A DNA stretch of 8,600 bases from Nitrospirota bacterium (GTDB lineage Bacteria; Nitrospirota; JACRHJ01): the NCBI GenBank assembly GCA_027328825.1, contig DAHWTK010000073.1, forward strand, positions 1-8,600, read 5' to 3'. Positions 1-5,143 of the stretch are shown one piece after another. The notes beneath the pieces are model-generated. The model worked only from the letters and a program-made list of their open reading frames with translations. It searched no databases and was not told the origin of the DNA. Numbering within the stretch: the stretch's first letter is position 1; every line of letters begins with the position of its first letter. The translations under genes were made by a program, and so were the position numbers.

Positions 1-131
1 GCCATCTCCGGATCTCTCGCCTGCGCCGTGGCGATATATACGAGCCTGCCGCCCTGCTTCTCCGCCAGAGAAAGGCCGAAACCGCTTTTGCCGGAGCGCG
101 CGCCGCCGGTTATGAATATGACCTTCCCCAT
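1..131 (-). CDS. cobU: Bifunctional adenosylcobinamide kinase / adenosylcobinamide-phosphate guanylyltransferase, N-terminal part (3' end outside window)
   Basis: Only the first 43 residues are inside the window. They begin MGKVIFITGGARSGKS, a Walker A P-loop (GGARSGKS, residues 9-16) in the form typical of CobU/CobP, and continue to YIATAQARDPEM, the conserved second strand of this family. CobU phosphorylates adenosylcobinamide and then transfers GMP to it, making AdoCbi-GDP for nucleotide-loop assembly of coenzyme B12 in the cytoplasm. The ATG shares its A with the last base of the cobO stop codon (TGATG), so the two genes are translationally coupled and both sit under the upstream cobalamin riboswitch. 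The fragment is too short to see the His that receives GMP, so the bifunctional assignment rests on the N-terminal signature. Confidence 0.9.
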   Translation of the reverse strand, partial: MGKVIFITGGARSGKSGFGLSLAEKQGGRLVYIATAQARDPEM

Positions 132-667
132 CAGAACTCGATTCCTCTTCTGGCCTTGACCCCATTTTCCGCAGGATGCTTTATCACGGTCATCTCCGTG
201 ACGTAATCGGCAAGCTCTATAATTTCCCGGGGGCATCCCCTGCCTGTAAGCACAAGCTCAAGGCCCTCCGGCTTTTCTTTAATAACCGAGACCACCTCTC
301 CCGCTTCCAGCCACCCCTCCTTGACGCAGTTGTTTATCTCGTCCAGGACGGCAAGGTCGTATTCGCCTGACAGCAGTTTCTCTTTCGCAAGCGCAAATCC
401 CCAGCGTATTGATTTCCTGAGTTCATCAATATCGCAGCCGTCCTTGCAGAAAAGCGGATGGCGCTGGTCGGTAAACCTGATTATCTCGGCGCCGGGGATT
501 TTTGAGAGCATCTTTATTTCGCCGGAAACGCTTCCGCCCCCTTTAAGGAACTGGACGACAAGGACGCTCATGCCTTGCCCAAGCGCGCGCAGGGCAAGAC
601 CCATCGCAGCCGTGGTCTTGCCCTTGGAAAAACCTGTATAGACGTGTACCAAGCCTTTTCCCGGCAT
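131..667 (-). CDS. cobO: Corrinoid adenosyltransferase (CobO/BtuR family)
   Basis: This 178-residue protein adenosylates the cobalt of reduced corrinoids using ATP, giving adenosylcobalamin or adenosylcobinamide. Visible family signatures are the N-terminal P-loop GFSKGKTT (about residues 12-19), VVQFLKGG (about 38-45), the acidic VLDEINNCV strand, VLTGRGCP, and the C-terminal GVKARRGIEF. Length and motif order match CobO/BtuR, not the PduO or EutT types. The start chosen is the ATG at 667. The open frame continues upstream to 817, but that stretch encodes the riboswitch 3' end and the terminator, so it is not protein. A GGAGG lies about 13 nt before the ATG, a rather long spacing. The stop overlaps the cobU start by one base. 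Expression is expected to fall when B12 is abundant because the riboswitch terminator lies directly upstream. Confidence 0.95.
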   Translation of the reverse strand: MPGKGLVHVYTGFSKGKTTAAMGLALRALGQGMSVLVVQFLKGGGSVSGEIKMLSKIPGAEIIRFTDQRHPLFCKDGCDIDELRKSIRWGFALAKEKLLSGEYDLAVLDEINNCVKEGWLEAGEVVSVIKEKPEGLELVLTGRGCPREIIELADYVTEMTVIKHPAENGVKARRGIEF

Positions 668-691
668 GACGCGGCAATTGCCTCCGAAAAC

Positions 692-721
692 AAAAAACCC
701 CGGCCTTGAAACGGCGGGGGG
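692..721 (-). terminator. Intrinsic terminator of the cobalamin riboswitch expression platform
   Basis: Read on the minus strand, a GC stem (CCCCG with CGGGG, then CC with GG across a one-base bulge) closes a loop of about seven bases and is followed at once by six T residues (forward 692-697). It lies between the riboswitch aptamer and the cobO ATG, so it is best read as the premature terminator the riboswitch controls, not the end of an upstream gene. Confidence 0.8.
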
Positions 722-767
722 TGCAAAAAGCGAACTCTTACCTCCCCCTCGGAAGTAACAGACTATA

Positions 768-936
768 TTGACCAGGTATCCTGACTCGCGGGTTATCGCC
801 TCTCCCCGCCTTCCCATCCGTACAGGACAGTGGCATCAGGGGCAGGCTCGCCGCTTACAGTTGCGGGGCAGTGACGGCTTTTACCGTCTTCCCTGGAATT
901 CCATGAAATCAAGCCGGGCTCAGACTTTCCGCCCGG
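768..936 (-). promoter_or_regulatory. Cobalamin (adenosylcobalamin-type) riboswitch
   Basis: The minus strand carries the conserved core of the cobalamin riboswitch: GGGAAG, a small hairpin, then CCCCGCAACTGTAAGCGG (851-868), then GCCACTG (828-834), then GGGAAGGC (808-815), then the B12-box-like GTCAGGATACCTG (772-784). Order and spacing match the known aptamer. A GC-rich hairpin at about 914-937 begins the transcript side. The aptamer lies between a sigma70 promoter and an intrinsic terminator in front of cobO-cobU, so binding of coenzyme B12 probably causes premature termination. The outer boundaries are approximate; the core is certain. Confidence 0.95.
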
Positions 937-940
937 ACTC

Positions 941-970
941 AAGATACAATAGAATTTGACCGGTTGTCAA
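941..970 (-). promoter_or_regulatory. Predicted sigma70 promoter of the cobO-cobU operon
   Basis: The minus strand has a perfect TTGACA (forward 965-970), an 18-bp spacer and TATCTT (forward 941-946). Transcription would start near 934, at the 5' edge of the riboswitch. This supports an independent B12-controlled transcript, although readthrough from the redox operon upstream cannot be excluded. Confidence 0.7.
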
Positions 971-980
971 GCAAAACCGG

Positions 981-1097
981 TTAATCGGTCTTCTTCATGG
1001 GCTTTCCGCAGCATACAAGAACGCCGCCGCCAGCCTTCGTCACCTTAACCTCGTTACCGCATACGTCGCAAACGTAAGTTTTGCCAAGTTCTGCCAT
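981..1097 (-). CDS. Desulforedoxin (stand-alone, 38 aa)
   Basis: This 38-residue protein, MAELGKTYVCDVCGNEVKV onward, has Cys10, Cys13, Cys29 and Cys30. That is the CxxC...CC pattern and spacing of Desulfovibrio gigas desulforedoxin, which folds as a homodimer with one Fe(SCys)4 centre per subunit. The same fold is the N-terminal domain of desulfoferrodoxin, but no superoxide reductase domain follows; the frame stops at TAA right after KKTD. A strong GGAGGGG precedes the ATG at 1097 by a few bases. It lies 38 nt after the rubredoxin gene on the same strand, so it is probably the last gene of the flavodiiron-rubredoxin operon. Its likely role is one-electron transfer in oxygen or superoxide defence. 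The electron partner is inferred from context only. Confidence 0.9.
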   Translation of the reverse strand: MAELGKTYVCDVCGNEVKVTKAGGGVLVCCGKPMKKTD

Positions 1098-1135
1098 AAT
1101 ACCCCTCCTTGTTATTATTGCGTTCTGTCGATGTA

Positions 1136-1270
1136 CTACACTTTCTTCTCGAAAGCGTCCTTGCCCGCGAAACATACCGGGCACTGCCAGTCGGCAGGCA
1201 GCTGCTCAAACGGCATATCTTCCACCCTTTCATCATACTCATAACCGCATACGCTGCACTTCCAGATCAT
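1136..1270 (-). CDS. Rubredoxin, short (44 aa) type
   Basis: The translation begins MIWKCSVCGYEYDERVED, runs through MPFEQLPADWQ and ends in CPVCFAGKDAFEKKV. The two CxxC knuckles (Cys5, Cys8, Cys30, Cys33) and the CGYEYD and PFEQLPxDWxCPVC motifs are diagnostic of rubredoxin, a small cytoplasmic Fe(SCys)4 electron carrier. At 44 residues it is shorter than the common 52-54 residue form; the loop between the knuckles is reduced, as in the short Desulfovibrio desulfuricans rubredoxin. The second knuckle has Phe34 where most rubredoxins have Gly. The ATG at 1270 has GGAGGG four bases upstream and lies 11 nt after the stop of the flavodiiron protein gene. That context makes it the natural electron donor for that enzyme. 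Confidence 0.92.
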   Translation of the reverse strand: MIWKCSVCGYEYDERVEDMPFEQLPADWQCPVCFAGKDAFEKKV

Positions 1271-1281
1271 CAAGCCCTCCG

Positions 1282-2496
1282 TCAGAACTTTTTATGGAAT
1301 TCCTTGACCTTTTTCGCAAATTCCCTGCCGAAATCATAGCAGGCTTTCTCGTCGTCGGCTGACGGCTTGTAAAGCGCCTGAATCCCTGGCCCGAACGCCT
1401 CAAGCCCCATTTTGCCGAACTCCTCGTAAGCCTCTTTTACGGCGCCTCCGCCCCAGCCGTAGCTGCCGAACGCACCCATTATCCTGTTTTTGGGCCTTAA
1501 GCCGCGCAGATGCGTAAGGAACTCCGCCACTGTCGGAAAAAGTAGATTATTCAGTGTCGGAGAACCGACAAGACAGCCCCTCGACTTCCAGAACTCCTTT
1601 ATGGCGGCGCTCATGTGAGTAGTCCTGAGCTTTATCAGCCGGCATCCAACCCCCTCGTCTTTTATTCCCTGGAGGATTGGCGCGGTCATCATTTCCGTGC
1701 TGCGCCACATGGTATCGTATATTATTGCCACGCTCAGGTCGGCCTTCCCATCGGCCATATCGAGATATTTTTGCAACACCCTGCCGGGGTCGTTCCGCCA
1801 TATAATGCCATGGTCCGGGGCTATCATGTCAATATCCAGACCGAGACGCTGTATCTCGGAAATCTTGCCTTTTATTATCTGGCCGAACGGCATCAATATG
1901 TTCGCGTAATAATCCAATACCGCATCGTCGAGTTCATATGTTGACTTGCAGGCAATGTATTCGTCGTCGAACCTTACGGACGACGCAATGTGTTGGCCAA
2001 AACCGTCCTGGCTGAAGAGAAGCTTCTCTTCCCTGACGTAAGTCATCATGGAATCTGGCCAGTGGAGCATAGGAGTCTCGATAAATAAAAACGTCCTTTT
2101 GCCGATAGAGAGGGTGTCGCCGGTTTTGACAACGTTCATCTTCCATTTCGAGATGTCGAAAAACCTGCCAAGGCCCTTTCTGCCCTTTTCCGTAATATAT
2201 ATCACCGCACCCGGAGAAAGCTTCATTATCCTGTCGAGACTCGTCACATGGTCGTTCTCTATGTGATTTATGACTATATTTTTTATTCTCGACGGCTCTA
2301 CAACGCCGCTTATGTTCTTTACCGTTTCTTCGGAAAAGTCGTATTTCACGGTATCGACAAGCGTTATGTCGTCGTCCATCAGAAGATAATTGTTGTATGT
2401 TGTGCCGCGAGGGGTTTCGTAGCCGTGGAAATCCCGCACATTCCAGTCCACAGCTCCTACCCAGTATATACTGTCTTTTATCTCAACGGCTTTCAT
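1282..2496 (-). CDS. fprA: Flavodiiron protein (A-type flavoprotein, rubredoxin:oxygen oxidoreductase)
   Basis: This 404-residue protein has the two-domain build of class A flavodiiron proteins. The N-terminal metallo-beta-lactamase-like domain keeps a full diiron set: His78, Glu80, Asp82 and His83 (NHIENDHV), His145 (LHWPDS), Asp164 (FSQDGFG) and His229 (APDHG). The flavodoxin-like domain from about residue 254 has the FMN phosphate loop YDTMWRST (260-267), SPTLNN and GSYGWGGGA. The family reduces O2 to water and/or NO to N2O in the cytoplasm, taking electrons from rubredoxin. There is no fused rubredoxin domain, but a rubredoxin gene follows 11 nt downstream. AGAGGA precedes the ATG at 2496. 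The tRNA-Gly gene ends 46 nt upstream with no obvious terminator between. Whether O2 or NO is the preferred substrate cannot be read from the sequence. Confidence 0.95.
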   Translation of the reverse strand: MKAVEIKDSIYWVGAVDWNVRDFHGYETPRGTTYNNYLLMDDDITLVDTVKYDFSEETVKNISGVVEPSRIKNIVINHIENDHVTSLDRIMKLSPGAVIYITEKGRKGLGRFFDISKWKMNVVKTGDTLSIGKRTFLFIETPMLHWPDSMMTYVREEKLLFSQDGFGQHIASSVRFDDEYIACKSTYELDDAVLDYYANILMPFGQIIKGKISEIQRLGLDIDMIAPDHGIIWRNDPGRVLQKYLDMADGKADLSVAIIYDTMWRSTEMMTAPILQGIKDEGVGCRLIKLRTTHMSAAIKEFWKSRGCLVGSPTLNNLLFPTVAEFLTHLRGLRPKNRIMGAFGSYGWGGGAVKEAYEEFGKMGLEAFGPGIQALYKPSADDEKACYDFGREFAKKVKEFHKKF

Positions 2497-2542
2497 CTGT
2501 CCTCTCTTGTTTTTTGACTGACTGAACCACGAAGGGAAAAGA

Positions 2543-2618
2543 TGGAGCGGGCGACGGGTCTCGAACCCGCGACACCAAGCTTGGGAAGCTTGTACTCTAC
2601 CAACTGAGCTACGCCCGC
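2543..2618 (-). tRNA. tRNA-Gly, anticodon CCC
   Basis: The minus strand folds into a complete cloverleaf: acceptor GCGGGCG with CGCCCGC, a D arm beginning GCTCAGTTGGTAGAG, anticodon stem CAAGC/GCTTG with loop TTCCCAA (anticodon CCC, forward 2583-2585), and a T arm with GGGTTCGAGACCC. The discriminator base is T, as expected for glycine tRNAs, and the CCA end is encoded (2543-2545). It reads GGG codons. It sits between the DedA gene and the flavodiiron operon. The 92 bp before it (2619-2710) is AT-rich and holds no gene; I see no convincing promoter there. Confidence 0.95.
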
Positions 2619-2710
2619 GTAAATTTTTAATTAATCACGGATTGGAAATATGGCTTATCAATCGTGTTAATAATATCATCACGTCCTTGCATTTTCAATA
2701 TGATTTTGAA

Positions 2711-3337
2711 TCAGCCGGCAGCCTTTACTTTCCTGGGCCAGTGCCGCCAGGCAAACCACACAATCCCTGCGACAACAAGGATGCCGATTGCCGCATCCAT
2801 ACGGTGAAAATATTTCCCAAGTTTATCCCAGTTCTCCCCCATTTTCTCGCCTATCCAAGCAAGCCCCAGGCACCAGGGGAAAGAACCCAGGAATGTATAT
2901 ATAACGAACTTCGGAAAATTCATCCTGGCAATCCCGGCGGGCAATGAAATGAACGTCCTGACGACCGGCAGAAGGCGGGAGATAAAAATAGCCCCCTCTC
3001 CGAACCTTGCGAACCACCTGTCCGCCGAATCGAGCTCCCTCGGCGTAATAAGCACATACTTCCCGTATTTGAGCAGGAAAGGCCGTCCGCCGTATACGCC
3101 CGCCCAGTAAGCGAGGACGGAACCGATAACACATCCGACAGCCCCTGCAAGTGCGACATAAAAAAGCCTGAAATGTCCTGCGTAAACAAGGTATCCCGAA
3201 AAGGGCATTATTATCTCGGACGGAAGCGGTATGCAGGCTGACTCAATCGCCATCATCAGCGCAATCCCGGCATAGCCGATCCTGGATATGCCGATTATTA
3301 CGAATGCCGCGAGGGATTTGACAATGACTTCTGACAC
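2711..3337 (-). CDS. DedA family (SNARE-associated / VTT domain) inner-membrane protein
   Basis: This 208-residue integral membrane protein has several hydrophobic segments. It carries the DedA/VTT-domain marks: an acidic residue before a proline-rich re-entrant stretch (ESACIPLPSEIIMPFSGYL), a glycine-rich helix ending GSVLAYWAGVYGG, and the signature FISRLLPVVRTFISLPAG. DedA proteins are linked to lipid-carrier (undecaprenyl phosphate) recycling and phospholipid scrambling or flipping, and to membrane-potential homeostasis; the exact substrate of this member is unknown. I place the start at the GTG at 3337 because GGGAGG lies four bases upstream and the pcm stop ends one base before it. The frame is open to an ATG at 3364 and a TTG at 3373 inside pcm, but neither has a ribosome site. 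Co-transcription with pcm is near certain. Confidence 0.88.
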   Translation of the reverse strand: MSEVIVKSLAAFVIIGISRIGYAGIALMMAIESACIPLPSEIIMPFSGYLVYAGHFRLFYVALAGAVGCVIGSVLAYWAGVYGGRPFLLKYGKYVLITPRELDSADRWFARFGEGAIFISRLLPVVRTFISLPAGIARMNFPKFVIYTFLGSFPWCLGLAWIGEKMGENWDKLGKYFHRMDAAIGILVVAGIVWFAWRHWPRKVKAAG

Positions 3338-3338
3338 A

Positions 3339-3998
3339 CTACCTCCCGTCGGTCTTGAAGCCATACGCGCCAATAAGCGGCACGAAAACGCATTTTATAC
3401 TCTCCGTCAATTCTATCCCGCCGCCTGGTTTTTTATCCGCGACCATAAGTGTCTGGAGGTAGTGGTCTCCTATCGGGACAACCATTCTTCCGCCTTCCTT
3501 GAGCTGTTCCAGGAGGGGCTTAGGAATTTCCGGAGATGCCGCCGTGACGATTATCCTGTCGAAAGGGGCCTCGTCCCGCCAGCCGTAAGTGCCGTCGAAT
3601 GTGCGGACTGCAATATTATGATACCCTAAAAAATCCAATATCTTTCGGGCCCTCATCCCGAGAGCGCCTATGCGCTCCACCGTGCAAACCTTCGAAACCA
3701 CTTCCGCAAGCACCGCCGCCTGATAACCGGAACCGGTGCCTATCTCAAGCACCTTGTCGTCCTTATCGGGAGCAAGCAGTTCTGTCATTATGGCAACCAT
3801 GTACGGTTGGGATATAGTTTGCCCTTCGCCGATGGGCAGGGCGTAATCTCCATAGGAGCGATCCCAAAGCGCCTCCTCCACGAAGAGATGCCGGGGAACC
3901 TTCAGCATGGCCTTAAGCACACGCTGGTCCTTTATCCCCCGCGCTATAAGCTGGGTCTCGACCATCTTTTTCCGGAGCGCATCGAAGTTCTGAATCAT
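3339..3998 (-). CDS. pcm: Protein-L-isoaspartate(D-aspartate) O-methyltransferase
   Basis: This 219-residue enzyme uses S-adenosylmethionine to methylate L-isoaspartyl residues, starting repair of aged proteins in the cytoplasm. Clear signatures are LPIGEGQTISQPYMVA with the conserved Ser63, the SAM-binding VLEIGTGSGYQ (83-93), the acidic VERI strand, and DRIIVTAASPEIPKPLLEQL followed by GGRMVVPIG. Length fits the family (about 205-220). The ATG at 3998 lacks a good Shine-Dalgarno; an internal ATG at 3965 (MVETQ) is possible, but the residues between resemble the N-terminus usual in this family, so I keep the longer form. It follows surE after about 90 bp occupied by a palindromic repeat. The surE-pcm pairing is an old, widespread stress-survival arrangement. 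The stop is followed one base later by the DedA GTG. Confidence 0.96.
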   Translation of the reverse strand: MIQNFDALRKKMVETQLIARGIKDQRVLKAMLKVPRHLFVEEALWDRSYGDYALPIGEGQTISQPYMVAIMTELLAPDKDDKVLEIGTGSGYQAAVLAEVVSKVCTVERIGALGMRARKILDFLGYHNIAVRTFDGTYGWRDEAPFDRIIVTAASPEIPKPLLEQLKEGGRMVVPIGDHYLQTLMVADKKPGGGIELTESIKCVFVPLIGAYGFKTDGR

Positions 3999-4022
3999 TC
4001 AATACCGTAACGAAAATTTTAT

Positions 4023-4098
4023 TGTCATTCTGAGCGAAGCGAAGAATCTGCATTTTAAGTCGAAAAACGGATTCTTCGGCATACGCCTCAAAACGACA
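4023..4098. repeat. Palindromic intergenic repeat A, overlapping the surE 3' end
   Basis: The ends TGTCATTCTGAG (4023-4034) and CTCAAAACGACA (4087-4098) are inverted copies with two mismatches. Inside, GAAGAATC (4041-4048) faces GATTCTTC (4070-4077). The left part, TGTCATTCTGAGCGAAGCGA onward, recurs in this window near 4925-4955 and at the ends of the element at 5138-5267. It fills most of the surE-pcm gap. The right end includes the surE stop codon and its last three codons. No transposase is present; it behaves like a REP- or MITE-type element. Confidence 0.8.
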
Positions 4099-4861
4099 GA
4101 CTGCTTTTGTCCGGGGTTAATATCTCTTCCCAGCCCTTTATCTTATCAAGGTATCCGTGGTCTGTCAGGTCGAGCATGAGCGGCGTAATGGATATGTATC
4201 CAGCCTTGACCGCCTCGTGGTCGGCAAGGGGGTCTTTTACCCAGTTATCCGTATCGCCGCCTATCCAGAAGTATTTCTTCCCCCTGGGGTCGATGCGCTC
4301 AAGGACGGAGCCGCCATATACGCGCCTGCCCTGGCGGGTTATACGAACCCCCTTTATCTCGTCCGGGCCTATATTGGGTACGTTTACGTTCAGGAGCGTG
4401 TCTTTTTTCATGCCGTCTCTTATCACCTGACCGGCAAGCCGCGCGGCATAATCGGCGCCGGTCTGGAAAAGAAAATCCTCACGCGCGACCATCGAGACGG
4501 CAATCGCGGGAATCCCCATGATGGCGGCCTCAAGCGCGGCGGATACGGTGCCGGAGTATGTCACGTCGTCGCCCAGGTTCCCGCCCTTGTTTATGCCAGA
4601 CACCACGAGGCCGGGCCTCTCCGGGAGAATGCCGTGGACGGCGACGTTCACGCAGTCCGTCGGCGTGCCGTTGACGGAATAGACGCGCTCCATTACCTCC
4701 TCGACGAGGAGCGGCCTGTGTAGCGTAAGGGAATGCGACACCGCGCTCTGTTCCCTGTCCGGCGCTACGACCCAAACGTCGCCCAGATGTTTTAGAGCAT
4801 TGGCGAGTATTTTGAGTCCTGGCGAATATACGCCGTCGTCGTTGGTAGCCAAGATGATCAT
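4088..4861 (-). CDS. surE: 5'/3'-nucleotidase SurE
   Basis: This 257-residue phosphatase acts on nucleoside monophosphates (and, in some members, short polyphosphate) and is tied to stationary-phase and stress survival. It begins MIILATNDDGVYSPGL, the hallmark SurE N-terminus. The four metal ligands known from the Thermotoga protein fall at the same numbers here: Asp8, Asp9, Ser39 and Asn95. APDREQSAVSHSLT, NGTPTDCVN and SGINKGGNLGDDVTYSGTV are also conserved. The ATG at 4861 is preceded by a G-rich AGGGGG, a plausible but imperfect ribosome site. The leader holds a palindromic element a few bases upstream of it. The last residues (LSF) and the stop lie inside repeat A, so the C-terminus may have been altered by that repeat. 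pcm follows downstream. Confidence 0.96.
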   Translation of the reverse strand: MIILATNDDGVYSPGLKILANALKHLGDVWVVAPDREQSAVSHSLTLHRPLLVEEVMERVYSVNGTPTDCVNVAVHGILPERPGLVVSGINKGGNLGDDVTYSGTVSAALEAAIMGIPAIAVSMVAREDFLFQTGADYAARLAGQVIRDGMKKDTLLNVNVPNIGPDEIKGVRITRQGRRVYGGSVLERIDPRGKKYFWIGGDTDNWVKDPLADHEAVKAGYISITPLMLDLTDHGYLDKIKGWEEILTPDKSSLSF

Positions 4862-4873
4862 AACGCCCCCTGG

Positions 4874-4920
4874 CCCCCTCTTGTCCCTTCGGCTCCGCTC
4901 AGGGCAGGCTTAAGAGGGGG
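4874..4920. repeat. Palindromic repeat in the surE leader
   Basis: CCCCCTCTT (4874-4882) and AAGAGGGGG (4912-4920) form a perfect 9-bp inverted repeat. Inside, CCCT (4885-4888) can pair with AGGG (4901-4904) around a GC-rich loop. In the surE mRNA this would be a strong hairpin that ends only a few bases before the ribosome site. It differs in sequence from repeats A and B. Confidence 0.75.
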
Positions 4921-4924
4921 ATAA

Positions 4925-4955
4925 TGCAGATTCTTCGCTTCACTTAGTAATGGCA
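4925..4955. repeat. Decayed half-copy of the TGTCATTCTGAG repeat family
   Basis: The minus strand reads TGCCATTACTAAGTGAAGCG and continues AAGAATCTGCA. It aligns almost base for base with the left part of repeat A, with a few substitutions and one inserted base. No matching second end is recognisable, so it looks like a solo, degenerate terminus. Confidence 0.65.
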
Positions 4956-4969
4956 TTATTTTGGGACTT

Positions 4970-4997
4970 AAAAAAACAGCCGCCATTTCCGGCGGCT
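4970..4997 (-). terminator. Intrinsic terminator after tRNA-Pro
   Basis: A perfect 7-bp stem (AGCCGCC with GGCGGCT, forward 4978-4984 and 4991-4997) with a six-base loop is followed on the minus strand by TG and seven T residues. It lies 31 bp after the tRNA-Pro CCA end and should separate the tRNA transcript from surE. Confidence 0.88.
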
Positions 4998-5028
4998 ATT
5001 CCTTTGGGAGTTTTATGGGTAAAAAAAT

Positions 5029-5105
5029 TGGTCGGGGCGATCCGATTTGAACGGACGACCCCTTGCCCCCCAGACAAGTGCGCTACCAGGCTGCGCCACG
5101 CCCCG
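5029..5105 (-). tRNA. tRNA-Pro, anticodon GGG
   Basis: The minus strand gives a full cloverleaf: acceptor CGGGGCG with CGCCCCG, D arm GCGCAGCCTGGTAGCGC, anticodon stem CTTGT/GCAAG closed by a G-U pair with loop CTGGGGG (anticodon GGG, forward 5069-5071), and T arm GTCCG/CGGAT with loop TTCAAAT. Discriminator A and an encoded CCA (5029-5031) follow. The first pair is C1-G72, normal for bacterial proline tRNAs. It has its own promoter and terminator. Confidence 0.96.
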
Positions 5106-5113
5106 ACTTAAAC

Positions 5114-5143
5114 ATTATACCGATATTTTACTTTTATTGTCAT
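5114..5143 (-). promoter_or_regulatory. Predicted sigma70 promoter of tRNA-Pro
   Basis: A perfect TATAAT (forward 5114-5119) ends eight bases before the mature tRNA 5' end. An 18-bp spacer separates it from ATGACA (forward 5138-5143), a 5-of-6 match to the -35 consensus. That -35 box is the terminal sequence of palindromic repeat B. Confidence 0.75.

Noticed and set aside
668..817. N-terminal extension of CobO by 50 residues (start at 817)
   Set aside because: The stretch encodes the end of the cobalamin riboswitch and an intrinsic terminator, and its translation has no CobO homology.
1081..1362. Plus-strand open frames over the rubredoxin and desulforedoxin region
   Set aside because: They oppose two clear cysteine-motif proteins with good ribosome sites and have no recognisable features.
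2619..2710. Promoter for tRNA-Gly in the AT-rich gap
   Set aside because: TTGATA and several AT-rich hexamers are present, but none of the spacings is acceptable for sigma70.
3338..3373. Longer DedA start at TTG 3373 or ATG 3364 overlapping pcm
   Set aside because: Neither has a ribosome site, while GTG 3337 has GGGAGG at four bases and abuts the pcm stop.
4157..4723. 188-codon plus-strand open frame
   Set aside because: It is antisense to surE, whose conserved motifs and metal ligands all lie in the minus frame.
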